Shown: positions 1 to 11,515, numbered from the stretch's first letter. The stretch: 64,000 bases of DNA from Monilinia fructicola (GCA_008692225.1 VICG01000002.1:3553501-3617500), one strand, 5' to 3'. The notes: generated from the sequence alone by a model not told the origin. Translations and numbers: made by a program.

Positions 1-98
1 AGTTGTCTTCCTTGAGTTACCTTCCTTGAGTTGTCTTCCTTGAGTTGCCTTCCTTGAGCAACCTTCCTTGAGCAACCTTCCTTAGGTAACCTTCCTTA
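1..98. repeat. 14-bp tandem repeat (minisatellite)
   Basis: About seven head-to-tail copies of a 14-bp unit based on CTTCCTTGAGTTGC run from the window edge. They drift to CTTCCTTGAGCAAC and CTTCCTTAGGTAAC at the right end. The array lies upstream of SPA2 and may extend beyond the window. Confidence 0.85.
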
Positions 99-180
99 CT
101 GTACTACTAATTGTAGTTCTATCCATCAGCGCTCGTCGCTCCATCAATTTGATCCCCCTGCTGCTGCACTTAAGAAATCA

Positions 181-220
181 AGCCAGCCAGCCAGCCAGCC
201 AACCAACCAACCAACCAACC
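181..220. repeat. AGCC/AACC tetranucleotide microsatellite
   Basis: About five AGCC units are followed by five AACC units without interruption. The array is in the SPA2 upstream region. Short ORFs across it are low-complexity artefacts. Confidence 0.85.
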
Positions 221-480
221 ATACCCAAGTCCGAAAATTCACATCCTGTACTAAAGTTACCGCTAGTCCAAACACGAAGAAACCCAAGATTCAGGAGAAG
301 AGATACCGACCATACCGTAATACAGAGTAAACCTTTTTATATTTTCAGAGTCTGGCTGGCTCGCTGGACAACCGGAGCGACAATACCCAGTAATCCCCAG
401 GAAATCTTTCTACGGTAAAATTGATTGATTGTCGCCTGCATCATCGAGACATCAAGAATTCAGGACATCAGGACATCAGG

Positions 481-570
481 ACAGCCAGCCATTCAGTCAT
501 TCAGTCCATTCAGTCATTCAGTTCATTCAGTCCATTCAGTCATTCAGTCATTCAGTCATTCAGTCATCCA
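481..570. repeat. 8-9 bp tandem repeat, CATTCAGT
   Basis: Around ten copies of CATTCAGT or CATTCAGTC follow each other. Because the unit alternates between 8 and 9 bp, all three frames are open and give Ser/His/Gln-rich ORFs, which explains three overlapping ORFs here that are not genes. It lies about 660 bp upstream of the SPA2 start and could fall in its promoter or 5' leader. Confidence 0.85.
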
Positions 571-1230
571 GCCGTCTTCATCTATCCATCCAGCCGTCAC
601 CTCTCTCTCTACCACTGGATCAATAGAATCACACTTGGTGCTTCCTGCTGTACCCCTACTTCACCTTCCTTACCTACCTACCGACCTTATACCATTACTG
701 TACCTTACGCACAAACAAAATTCTCTGTTCCCTTCGTCGAATAGACTATGAATGAGATTTATAAATAAACGTTCAAACGTCATAATACAAATTCATTTGG
801 TGGTTTTCTTTCTATACCGTTTCTACCTACTCTACTCGATCTCGGGGTAATTCATAATTCATTGTCGCTGTACAACAATTCAGTTACACAGTCCTTACAT
901 TACCACGACACAAATTCAGTTCCTCAAAACAAGACCAAGACGATTCCGATTGCCCCAATTTTCTATCCTTCAGCTACGCTATCTCGCTTTGACCGAACGA
1001 CCTCGTCAATTAACTTCGTTTCAGGGAGACTTTTGATTCGTTCCAACTTGAGAATATCTGCCTGTTCATGCGTTGATCACATCGAAAAATATATCACATC
1101 CGCACACTGTATCCGTTAGCTCTTCAGCTTTCGAGGTGTGTCGCAACTATTCAAATCATCGAGGGATTGCGCTGAACGATTCTCCGAGTCCAAAGGGTTA
1201 CTCATTCCACATCACAACCGCGACTTTACG
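571..1230 (+). promoter_or_regulatory. SPA2 upstream region
   Basis: A CT- and CA-rich stretch with no credible ORF beginning at ATG. Pyrimidine-rich tracts such as CTCTCTCTCTACC near 600 are typical of fungal promoters and 5' leaders. No TATA box or transcription start can be assigned with confidence. Confidence 0.4.
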
Positions 1231-4200
1231 ATGAACAATCGCAATGGACCTTTGTCACCAGTTTCAATAGGAAGCAATAACGAATGGTCAGAAGTTGAAA
1301 AATATCAAGACGAGAACGACCCGCCCTACCAAATGAATCGCGGACAGCTTGCTTCACCGCCAATATCGAGCGGCTCAAACGGTACAATGAATGGAGGTGA
1401 CTTCCCATCTAGAGGCGATCCCAGTGGCAGCCCCGGCAATCCATCTCCCCCCAGCTCCGTCGGTCGTTCGAGTATTGGCACAGGTTTATATGCAGGAAGC
1501 GAAAATGGACAGGACAAGAAGGATGAACAATTCGAGGCCGTACTATCAGAGCACTACGTTTCTTTAAAAAGATATTTGGCAGCATCGTTGAGAGACGAGA
1601 AGGGGAACCCTAGGCCCAACCGAGCGCGAGATAAGCTGTTGCGACTATCCCCCGTTCAATTTCAAGAACTCAGTACCGATGTTTTCGACGAACTTTTACG
1701 AAGGCAGCAGGCCGGGCGAAGGACTCCCAATGGACAAAGAAATGACCAAGGGCCCCCGCCGCACTTGTTACCAAAAAATACATTCCATCCGAAACGGAAC
1801 CAGGCCCGCCAGAAATTGTCTACATTACCACCTCCCAGGTTTAGGGATCTAGCTACAGATGTATTTTTTGAATTGGAGCGAAGATTTCCCCAATTTCCCG
1901 CAGGAGAAAGAAGTCGTATGGGGAGTCCTGTATCTACAAGGGGACCTCCAAGTCGGAATGGAAATAGTACACCTGTGGATCTGCCACCTAGAGGTCCAAG
2001 TCGTATGCGCCGACCCTCGGATGCCAGTTCTATAGGCCCTTACTCAATGAGAAGTGAGCGGAGAAGCGAAGGGAGAAGCGAATCACGCAATGGATCGAGG
2101 ATGGCGCCGCTAAATGGCTCGAACGGTAATTTGAGTATACCACCTTCGCCTGGTATGCCGCCAAATGATTACGGCCGACCGACCCTAAAGACTTTCCAAA
2201 GCAACACGATTGTCCCGAATAAAAGTACTATGGTAGAAGATGATGAGAGTGGACCCGACGATAATGACGATGGAGGGGATACCTTTGGTTTAGAGGATCT
2301 GCGAGGAATCGAGAAAGCAAGAAGAGCATTGGAGGTTCTGACGTAAGTTGCCGTATACATACTTTCTTTCCAATTACATTCTAACTTCACAGGTCGATAA
2401 AAAACTTATCGATGACTACCAATCACAAGTTATGGAACTGCAAGAACGGCTCGATTCCATGGAAGGTGACTTGAAAAGGAAGGACGACGAACTCAACATT
2501 CTTATGGACCAGCAGAAAGAAAAGGATGCATCAGCAGATACGGAAAAAAAAGGAATGGGAAGATCTTAGGATGGATCTCGAGAACAAAGCTTGCGGATGC
2601 ACAAAATCTCAACGATACTCTACAGTTAGAGCTCGACCAAGCACGAGAATCGCAAGCTAATTTGGATAGAGACCTGAAGTCTCAGATCCAGGAACTTCAA
2701 ATTGCTCTCGTAGATGCTGGCAAATCCGTTGGATCCGGTGATGCAGATCTTGAACGGGAAAATGCAGAGCTTAGAGCTGAACTCAGAGAGCAACAAGAAA
2801 TCACTGAGGATGTTCGAAGTGAAGCCCAGGAATTCCTACGCGAAATGAGGATGCTGTCAGAGCGAAGCACTGCATCCTATGACCGCGAGGAGCAACTAGA
2901 AATTATGGTCAGTAAGCTAGAAGATGAAGTCAAAGATTGGAGGGATCGATATGCGAAAACGAAGACACAGCTGCGCAATTCAAGAACATCTTCGATTGGT
3001 CTTTCGATACAGGACGCAGCCAAGTATGCAAATGACAGTGGATTTACGGCAGAGAATGGTCTCGTCAAGGATTTCCATGTCACTAAGTTCCAGCTTTCGA
3101 TTGACGAGCTTTTGCAAACGGCACGCTCCAGCGATCCTGAGAGAGTCATTGAATTCATGAAAAATGTAGTTATGGATGTCCGACAAATATCACAAGATAT
3201 TGACGGAGCACCGCAAAGCAACGAAGAACTAGCCCAAAAGCATGCCAAGCTAAAGTCCAGGCTATCGGCAACAGCAAACAATCTGATCACTGCATCCAGG
3301 AATTTTGCTGGGGCCAAAGGGCTTTCGCCTGTTTCCTTGCTTGATGCAGCCGCATCTCATCTGACAACGGCAGTAGTCGAACTTGTCCGCACCGTGAAGA
3401 TCAAACCAACACCCGCAGGAGAATTGGAAGATAACGAAGATGGAAATTCAGCTCCGATTGAAACAGACCCGGCGCCGGTAGCAAGTCAGCCCTCTACAAA
3501 AGGAAGATTCTTTGGGTCCAAGCCAACACCAACCGAAAGTAAGCCCACAACGGCTGAACCAAAACCCGCTGCAACTAAATCTAGTGGGGGAATCTTCGGC
3601 TTCTTTTCATCACGTGAGGTCAAGCAAGAAAATGTTCCGGAAGCACAAAAAGAGAATGTGCAGCCACAAGATACTACCAAGCAGGGCAGGGACGCGCCGC
3701 GACAAAGTCCAGATGATTATGAAAGACAGGTTCAGGATTCACAGAGGCAGAATTTGAATGACTACGCTCCTGGCCCATTCCTTGGTTTACGAGACAATCG
3801 TGCCAGCACCGATTCATCTATGTACAGCCCAATCAATTCTCCTCGCGAATCTGTTGTTCGCCCCAAGAGTATTGACAAGAATACCCTAAGTGCAGTTCCA
3901 TCTAGATCAATAGAAACCCCTTTGAATCCAATGACCAATGGCGCCAATCTTGCCAATGGAAGTGCCAAGCCACTGCCACTGGCATTACAATCTCCACGAG
4001 GTCCTCCAAGCAACCCTCCGAGTCCCATCCCAGCTCCAATGGGTGCAGGGTTTGGTATCCGATCCCAAGATAGTGATATCGAAGATCTCAAGGTATGAAA
4101 CCATACGTCTCCTCGAAAAGAGTGCCAGCTAATCCCTCGCAGATATATCTTGAAGATCAAACTGCCCTCTTGGTCCAGAATATTCAGTCTTTAGTCTCAT

Positions 4201-4562
4201 CCATTCGTTCCGAGGGCGGGATAGATGCTATCTCCACCCAAATTGACGCAATTGCCAACGTTGTGGGTGAAGTCGTCGCCTCAACTGAGGAAGCAATGAT
4301 TAACAACCCAGCTCTCCGCTCACAAAGCCAGCCAGTCCTGGTGAAACTTTCTGGATGCAGATCACGGATCATGGCTGCAGGCGAACAAGGCAGAGAAATT
4401 GCAAACGTACAGAGAGAAGATGACGAAGCTGATGCGGAGTGGAAAGCCTGGAATCAGAGCTTACCACCTATCGCTTTTGAAATTGCCCGAGAGACCAAAG
4501 AGTTGGTTCTCAGAGTTGATGTCCTTGACGGAGAAGGTGTCGGAGTTGATGACTTCTCATGA
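1231..4562 (+). CDS. SPA2: Spa2-like polarisome scaffold protein
   Basis: Scaffold of the polarisome at hyphal tips, where the family links formin and MAP-kinase signalling to polar growth. Exons are 1231-2342, 2393-4092 and 4143-4562, with two 50-bp introns, giving about 1076 aa. Residues about 100-152 and 181-223 are two Spa2 homology repeats with the signatures RARDKLLRLSP..F.EL..DV..EL and QARQKLSTLPPPRFRDLATDV. A long coiled coil follows from about residue 375 to 570, then a proline/serine-rich linker with basic patches and a conserved helical C-terminus. The ATG at 1231 is chosen because the open frame upstream has no ATG. The middle is broken by three single-base offsets: one missing base near the A-run at 2399-2404, one extra in A8 at 2544-2551 and one extra near 2586-2588. 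With these corrected the length is a multiple of three. It converges on the Vps38-like gene. Confidence 0.9.
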
Positions 4563-5907
4563 AGACCTGCATAAAGTGGTTTATCTTAGTCCCTGGGAAT
4601 TTTTTCTCTGCGAGGATCCCCTGATATCGTCGCTTGTCTGGTTTTTTGCTGTTTGCTTAATTTTTTGCATAGCCACGGACGGTTCTTTCGATTCACGCTC
4701 TATTCCCAATTTCTGTTATTTTGCATTGGACTTCAAACCCTTTTTGCATCAAACATTTTTGTGTTTCTATTTTTTCTTGTTATACGACAGAACACCATCG
4801 AACGAGCGCACAATTGACGATTTAAATTGATTGAATGGGAAGGCGTGTTTTTTACGTGGCTGTGTACACATCCACCACTTTACATATGCACGCGTTCTTG
4901 ATGGATACCTTGTTATGCTATTTTTGATTTTCTTTATTTTTGCTGGCCTAATAGCTAGCTGGACAGACTTTTGGCTTTTGGCTCGGGAAGTGGAATTGCA
5001 TACAGCACAGTATGTATCTGCTGGGCCACTAATGAAGAGATAATTGCTAGTTTTATTTTTGAGGGGAGATGGTTAAGGGGGAAGGGGTGGATACATGTCA
5101 GTATCCGTGCTGGGGGGGAATGGGATGAAGGAGGGCATTCGTACTTTGTGTATATATTTGTGGAATATGGAAATGGAAATGGAAACGGAAACGGACCACG
5201 TAAGATGGGAGAAAGGAAGACGGTTCTGAAAAACTCGTCATTCGTGTCGTAGGACAAAGGTCTCTTGGCGAAATGAAAGATAAACTGAGACGTGGGATGA
5301 GATGGTGATGTGTAAAGGTTAAGAAAGGGAAGGAGATGATGAGAATAAGAACAAGATGAGAATAAGAACAAGAATGAAAGTTAAGGTTAAAGTCGATACC
5401 TGCTCCTTGCATATTTGTGTGGTGTGTATCATATTTCCAGGCATGATTGGCGACGAAGTTAATTTTTTTCATTTGGACAAGGCGTCGAGTGAGTCTGGGA
5501 GCACTGGGTTTTTAAGATTATATGATGGCATGGCATGGCATGACATGGGACGGGACGGGACGGGACGGGACGGGGATGGTATTGGGTTTCTAGGGTTGGG
5601 ATGGATATTTGAGGGCTACTATGCTTGATGTTGTTGTAGCTGTGCAGTATGTAGGGAAATGGAAGGAATACTGGGGCGTGAATCTTGAGTGGGGTGCCAT
5701 GGGCTACAGGGCTACATCGTATGAGAGAGTATGGAGATGGTGGGTATAGGTTCATGACATACATGGTTCCAATGTAATGTGACATGGCTGTGGTGTGACG
5801 TTATATTGCGAGAGCGCATCAATTATGCTGTTATCATGTACCGAGGCCACGCAAGCCCTTCCCGCTCATCGTTCCCGGGGCGTCTTCGGAACTATGCTCT
5901 CATCGAC
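4563..5907. other. Convergent spacer with microsatellites
   Basis: Shared 3' region of SPA2 (+) and the Vps38-like gene (-). It contains GGAAAY repeats at 5162-5195 and a GGCAT/GGGAC pentanucleotide array at 5527-5575. ORFs on both strands are low-complexity products of these arrays and of AT-rich 3' UTR sequence. No gene is supported. Confidence 0.6.
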
Positions 5908-7704
5908 TTAATGAACATTCTCCCTCAGCCCGCTTGTTCGTAAACTATGTGCCGTCGTTGCCAGCGGCTCTTTTTTGATTTGTACATGAGCTGCTGCCTG
6001 AGCATGTCCATTTCCGTTTCCGTTCCCAGCACCGTTTTCCAGGCCAGGGCCAGCTCCAGCTCCAGGTCCAGCGCCCCCATTTCCATGTTCCAAAGCTCGC
6101 CGGACCGCATCGCCTACTCCCATCATTGCTGAACTGTCTTCACTCCCCCTTCTGCTTCCTACTCTCCCGGCTCCAGCACCCCCAACCAATAAACCCTTGA
6201 CCCCCCCTCTTTTCCTCTCCGGGAGTTCTTCGGAGCCGGCGCTACAGACATACAGTAGGTATTTTAAGTTTGGCACTGTTTGTCTGATATCTAAGACGCG
6301 TAGGCCTTGTGATTCGGCCAGCGCTTCGATGTTTTTGTTCAAGAGAAATACACCCCAGTCGAACCGGAAGCGGATGACGGATTGGGGATAGAGGGGAAAT
6401 ATCCTTTGCTTGTCTTGAACTAAGGATATGGGGTCACGGATGAGAGAACGCGAGGCATGGGGTGTGATGGGGTATGGAAGAGGAACCGCAAGATAGTATT
6501 GGAGATGGTGAACTAGTTGAGCGACGTGACCTAGAGCGGCGGCTATGACGTCTTCGTCGGCAGAGGAAGTATCATCGTCTGTGGTATTTGGAAGAGGGAG
6601 ACCGCAGATTGTAAAGAGGAGAGGGTGAGGAGTGGGTTCGATGGGGAAAATTTGAATAAGTTCTTCGCAGATGCGCCGGCGTTGACCGCGGATGAGGGAG
6701 CTGGTGCTCGTGAGGAGAGTGCGGGAGTTGTTGAGGTGTTCTTGGGCGTTTGTTACGTCGGATTCGGCGGCCGACTGTACGGTGTAGCCCGAGGAGATGG
6801 CGGCCCTTCGGGAGGAGATGGATGCTTTGAGTTCGGACTGGCGATGTTGAGAGTGGTGTAGGAGTTTGCGGGAGGTGGAGACGTAGCGGCTAGCGAGGGT
6901 GAGGGCTTCTTGGGCAACAGGGAGAGATGTTGACGGGGAGGGATTGTTGGCAAGAATGGTGTTTATCTGGGAGGTAAGCTCTTCGCGGGTAGCCAAAGCA
7001 TCTTGTATGGATTCATCCAGATTTGAGAGGCGCATCAATGCATTGTAGGACGATGTAGGAAGAGCTATGCTAGGTCTTGGTTGGGGTGCTTTAGAAGTGA
7101 AATCAATGGTGTATATTCCATCTATAAGATGGAAAATAATTGAGTTTGGTGGGAACGGGTGGTTCTCCAGTCGACCTAAGAACTGCAGTGACTGAAGATT
7201 GACTTCCTCTTCAATCAGTGGAACGAAATCTTGTCGTTTGACCCATACCTTGACAATAACAGTATCGAGCCGCGTCGTCGCAGGGCCAAAGGAAGATAGA
7301 TCGAAGGATCGAAATGTAGGGTTCATTGCCTTTTCTACAACCTCGCTGATGTATATTGGATCATCCTGTCCCTCGCAATGCAATGTGAAAAAGCTATCTG
7401 CCATGCGACTGTCCCTTACATCCTCAAGCTTCCTTTGTCTTATAGCAGGACTTGCACCCGCCCAGTTCGTACTCGATCTTCTGGTTCGCGCAGAAGGTCG
7501 TAAATCTCCTGATGATTGCGCATGATGTAGTTGCGATTCGCGGCGCAAAGCCTCGAGCTTCTGTGGTGATTTATTTAGACCTGCATCATCGATTGTTTGT
7601 CCCCTCGGACGGGAAAGCGTCAAGTTTCGGACATAGATGCCTTGTAGATGTCGTATTTTCCGATTCTGGGGAAGAATTAATGGCCGTGAGGCCTCGGAAT
7701 TCAT
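5908..7704 (-). CDS. Vps38/UVRAG-like subunit of PI3-kinase complex II
   Basis: Intronless gene for 598 aa. It looks like the fungal Vps38/UVRAG (Atg14/UVRAG) family, the subunit that directs the Vps34-Vps15-Atg6 lipid kinase to endosomes. A C2-like beta segment at about residues 100-205 includes DDPIYISEVVEKAMNPTF and TVIVKVWVKR. A heptad-rich helical region follows at about 215-345, beginning around LDESIQDALATREELTSQI. The C-terminal globular part contains LLNKNIEALAESQGL, IRQTVPNLKYLLYV and a Gly/Ala-rich tail, possibly disordered. Length fits the family. The N-terminus with ...GIYVRNLTL is also typical. Start is the first ATG of the frame. The assignment rests on recognised family features; Vps38 rather than Atg14 is favoured by the N-terminal C2-like region and the lack of an N-terminal cysteine cluster. 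Confidence 0.75.
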   Translation of the reverse strand: MNSEASRPLILPQNRKIRHLQGIYVRNLTLSRPRGQTIDDAGLNKSPQKLEALRRESQLHHAQSSGDLRPSARTRRSSTNWAGASPAIRQRKLEDVRDSRMADSFFTLHCEGQDDPIYISEVVEKAMNPTFRSFDLSSFGPATTRLDTVIVKVWVKRQDFVPLIEEEVNLQSLQFLGRLENHPFPPNSIIFHLIDGIYTIDFTSKAPQPRPSIALPTSSYNALMRLSNLDESIQDALATREELTSQINTILANNPSPSTSLPVAQEALTLASRYVSTSRKLLHHSQHRQSELKASISSRRAAISSGYTVQSAAESDVTNAQEHLNNSRTLLTSTSSLIRGQRRRICEELIQIFPIEPTPHPLLFTICGLPLPNTTDDDTSSADEDVIAAALGHVAQLVHHLQYYLAVPLPYPITPHASRSLIRDPISLVQDKQRIFPLYPQSVIRFRFDWGVFLLNKNIEALAESQGLRVLDIRQTVPNLKYLLYVCSAGSEELPERKRGGVKGLLVGGAGAGRVGSRRGSEDSSAMMGVGDAVRRALEHGNGGAGPGAGAGPGLENGAGNGNGNGHAQAAAHVQIKKEPLATTAHSLRTSGLRENVH

Positions 7705-9160
7705 ATTGCTGATAATTAGTTGTCATGAAGCCCATCGATGCCATTTAGATTTATGAGAAATGGTTGTCACGCCTCGACCAATCAGAGCAAGGCTGATATT
7801 CAGCCTCGTCTAGTCAGCTTGGCAAGAGCACTGGTGGAGCTTTTTAACATCTCACGCTGCGACGACATCCATCAACATTTTCAACGATTGCTTGATTATA
7901 TATGCACAAGCTTATATCTCTATTTCATCTCGCTGTAGGTCATTCGGCATCATTTTTGCGAAGTGACCCCCCATTTTTGTCTATGTGGTCTAGGATAATA
8001 TTAATGCATTGCTTCGAGTAGTAACTTGACCTACCGCTATATTTCAGTCGTTTAAGGCTTGTCAGTCGTCAAGATTTAAGTTAGTCGACTTGTGGTTTCT
8101 GTTAGTTCGCTCTGTTAACCTCGCCGCCGAATTCATTTGACAGGACTATAACTATCCAATTTCTGCACAGCCGGGGTAGTCTTGCCCTTTCCTTATTCTT
8201 CGTGAAAGTTGTGATTTTACCGACAGATTGACACTTGAAGCTCATCATTTTATTGACTGCGGCTCTTCTTCAATCTCTATTTCCAATGATATGAGACTTT
8301 CCAAAAGTATTCGATGTAATGGCGTAAATATTCCAATATATAATATATGTATAATACTACAATACTATAACCACTCCGAAAGTGAATGGGCATCCAGCTA
8401 CAAGTCACCCATTTCCACACTTGCTCTTCAGGATGTACGAAAGTCTCACATAGGTTAATTCCAAAGTAGTATGGGATGTATATCTATAACACGAATCCAG
8501 GAACTATCTTGGGATACGGTGGACTCTAGTTTTGTAGCCCCTATGCCTTAGAACCTTCTCATTTAGCCTTCTCAGAATAGATCTTCCCAAATAACCTTAT
8601 CCTCTATAGCTTCTCACGCCCACGGTGTAACCTTTGAATCTACATAGGCCAAATTTCCACCCCTCCCTTTGTACGTCATATCTCTCCTCGACTTGCACCT
8701 GCACTCTAGACACATCATGCCGTCATGTTAATAGAAACACCACACCCTTGCACGTAGCGCATACCTTTTCATTGGTGCGATTATCGCCATGCTCGGCTAG
8801 GCCCCTAGAATCAATGACGGCTCCGACTGGCTGGCAGCCGCAGCTCCTCAACTTCGAAGTATTCAACTCGTTGATATCTTGATTTTATTTAGATTATAAT
8901 GCGTCAAAATGGTGATACAATTTGGATAAATATGGCAGAGTATCAGAATTCGAAAGGCGTCTGAAGAGTAGTATATCATATAAGGTTCATTATCGCTTCT
9001 TCAAATATTTCAATCCCATTCGACCTCCCCAGAGTACCAAAAATATAGTCATATGCTATATCTGAGTTATGGCGTATTGTTATACCTAAAATAGCATATC
9101 GCTATACATAATTAAGTAATCCATACATTTTTGAGTATACTCTGTATAGAACTAGCATAA
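7705..9160. other. Intergenic, no gene seen
   Basis: AT-rich spacer upstream of the Vps38-like gene. Short ORFs of 66-82 codons lack coding character and recognisable motifs. No RNA gene was seen. Confidence 0.5.
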
Positions 9161-9172
9161 AATCAAAAGTGT

Positions 9173-9375
9173 CACGAAGTGGAGCGGAGCGGAGCGGAAC
9201 TGTAGGGCATTGAATAATTTCATCGATCTTGTAAACCGTGAAGAGACAAAGACTAACCGGTTACCTAGGTAGTTACAAGAGAGAAGCCATATATAATATA
9301 TAATATATAATATATAATATATATACCCTTAGCTCCATGGGTGCTTTAAGCCTTTATCCTTTTTATACCCGTGGA
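9173..9375. repeat. Direct repeat, copy 1 (less mutated)
   Basis: This segment, from the GGAGC triplets through AAAGACTAACCGGTTACC to the AT-rich run and TTTAAGCCTTTATCC, reappears in diverged form at 10237-10395. This copy keeps more G and C. It carries a microsatellite of ATATAATAT units at about 9290-9325 and one TACCTAGGTA palindrome at 9263-9272. It may be an old transposon fragment; no coding capacity is visible. Confidence 0.65.
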
Positions 9376-9439
9376 CAGTGTAGCATCTTTTTACACTTTC
9401 CCCCCTTTTGCTTATCACCCCAGACGAAACTACCTAGGT

Positions 9440-9900
9440 GGGTATTTGTTAATGCTTTTCCAAAGCCATTAATAAGAATACTTAAGTATTAGATACCATT
9501 AGCAGGGATGCTTGTCAAAAACCATCAACAAGATGCTCCGTAGAAGCCGAAGATATCGAAAATAAGGGTCCACGGGTGCTTTTCAAAAGCCAAAAACATT
9601 AAAAATAAAAATGCTTCTCAAGAGCCGAAAACGTTAAAAACAGGGTCCGCGGGTACTTATTAAAAGCCGAAACCATCGAAAACAAGGTCCACGGGTGCTC
9701 CAGGTCTTTGCTGTAAGAGCTGAAAAGGTTGAGGATAAGAGTTCCCGTGGACACACAGTGCTCACTGCTCAGTACCTACAGTAGGTATTCTTCACAAGCC
9801 GAAAACGTTGAAAGATACGGGTGTTCTGCAGGAGCGATTGATGGAAGGAGCGGAGTGCTCTTCAAGAGCCGACAATAGGAAGGAACTCGTGGAAAGCCAG
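9440..9900. repeat. Degenerate repeat array, 40-60 bp period
   Basis: An irregular array whose units combine AAGAGCCGAAAACGTT(A)AAAA with GGTCCACGGGTGCTT, for example near 9560, 9640 and 9690, with further partial units to about 9900. Units differ by C/T and G/A changes and small indels. No ORF or RNA fold was recognised. Confidence 0.6.
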
Positions 9901-10236
9901 GACCTCGGGATCAGGAAGAACCTGGAAGCCAAAGGAGAACCTGGGAGCTACTGCCCAGGTGTGCGGAGTACGGAGTAGAATCAGGAAAAAGCCAAGACTC
10001 GTCAAAAGCCGGACCAACTAGATTCCATACAGCAACCTTATTAACATCCATGCGATTATTAAAGCTATCATGGATGCTTCTAATGTTGCACTCATTACTG
10101 TAAGAGCCGGAATAATTACTTGTCAAAAGCTAAAATGCTTTGTGAGAGCTAGTAACATTGCTTTGGAAATATTCATATATAATAATGCTTGTAACCTATT
10201 CGAGAATCGAGAGACTATACTTGTTGGTAGATAGCG

Positions 10237-10395
10237 TACTTTGTTACAAAGTGAAACGGAGTAGAATTGTAAAACATCCAATAGTTTCATTAATCTGATA
10301 AACTATAAAAAGAGAAAGACTAGTTACAAAAGAGAAACTATATATATACCACTTAGCTTTATAGATGCCTTAAGCCCTTACTCCCTTTATAGTGC
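10237..10395. repeat. Direct repeat, copy 2 (A/T-shifted)
   Basis: Second copy of the 9173-9375 segment, shortened by loss of the AT microsatellite. Most differences replace G or C of copy 1 with A or T, for example CCGTGAAGAGACAAAGAC against CTATAAAAAGAGAAAGAC. It ends about 14 bp before the palindromic element. The pattern resembles repeat-induced point mutation. Confidence 0.6.
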
Positions 10396-10408
10396 CTTCT
10401 TATAAAAA

Positions 10409-10954
10409 GTTAGTATTAATAATACCTATATAGTATATATACTAATATAGTATATGTTTACTTTTTTTAAATTCTCTTTTAATTATTTAATATAACTTTT
10501 AATTATTTTAATTAATCTAATCTTTTATTTAAAGTATTATTTTAGCTTACTTTAATATTATCTATTTCGCTATTATTATTATAGTTATATAATCTATATA
10601 AATACTTATATTTATTATATTATCGTTTATTAGGTATTTCTTTTAATATTACTTGATTATATAATTTACTTTATTTAATTATCTTATACTATATCTATAA
10701 TTATAATTTTATATAAATAAATATATATATATAAAATAAATAAAATAGATTATATAGATTATATAATTATAATAATAATAATAGTAAAATGAGTAATATT
10801 AAAGTAAACTAAGATAATACTCGAGTACTTTAAATAAAAGATTAAATTAATTAAAATAATTAAAAGTTATATTAAACGATTAAAATGGAATTAAAGAAAA
10901 AGTAAACGTATACTATATTAGTATATATACTATATAAGTACCATTAATACTAAC
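10409..10954. mobile_element. 546-bp inverted-repeat (MITE-like) element, RIP-like
   Basis: The left arm starts GTTAGTATTAATAATACC and the right arm ends GGTACC-type sequence followed by ATTAATACTAAC, its reverse complement. The arms pair over roughly 190 bp at about 90% identity by eye, around an AT-only loop of about 150 bp (about 10600-10745). The left arm has A/T at most mismatched sites while the right arm keeps C or G. There is no coding capacity. No clear target-site duplication was found, so a decayed MITE, a fold-back element or a duplicated inverted segment are all possible. Confidence 0.7.
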
Positions 10955-11406
10955 CTTGGAACTTTTGATTTTGTACTATATATTTAATCATATATAGAGA
11001 TCTATTATTTTAGGTATACTTGTAGCAATACGCCATGACTTAGATATGGTATATTACTATATTTTTAGTAACCTTACTCCAGGGTAAGCCTTCTAGAAGC
11101 ATTAACAGCAACCTGGGATTCGGGATGAACCATCTTTTGCCTTTGCAGCTACACGTGAAACAGAGGGTCTTACCGTCCACAACGCGTTCTCTTCGGGAGA
11201 GCCGCTGGTTAAGGTTTGATTCAGGAGTAGTGACATATGAATACGGGAGTCTTGGAACTTCCAACTCGAAGAATAGGGTACGAATTTGACAAAATCGCCT
11301 TCTTTTGACTTTATGGGAAAAGTAAATTCAGATTGCTAGCAATGGCTTGGTTACAAAGCTCTCCGCCGCCATCTTGGCAAAAGAACCATTCACATCTTTT
11401 TGGAGA

Positions 11407-11413
11407 TATAAAA
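11407..11413 (+). promoter_or_regulatory. TATA box of the secreted-protein gene
   Basis: TATAAAA lies 103 bp upstream of the ATG at 11516. It is followed by a CA- and TC-rich leader (CATCTACATCATCTACC), the usual arrangement in strongly expressed fungal genes for secreted proteins. Confidence 0.6.
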
Positions 11414-11515
11414 GGGTTTTTATACCCCTCCAATTTCTAGCAGCATCTACATCATCTACCCGCATCATCTACACTATCTACAACAACTCAACACTTCGCT
11501 TCAACAAATCTAATC

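Noticed and set aside
421..751. Three overlapping ORFs rich in Ser, His and Gln
   Set aside because: They are the three readings of a CATTCAGT tandem repeat and have no gene structure.
2348..2569. A separate 73-aa gene between SPA2 exons
   Set aside because: Its residues continue the SPA2 coiled coil; the separation comes from single-base offsets.
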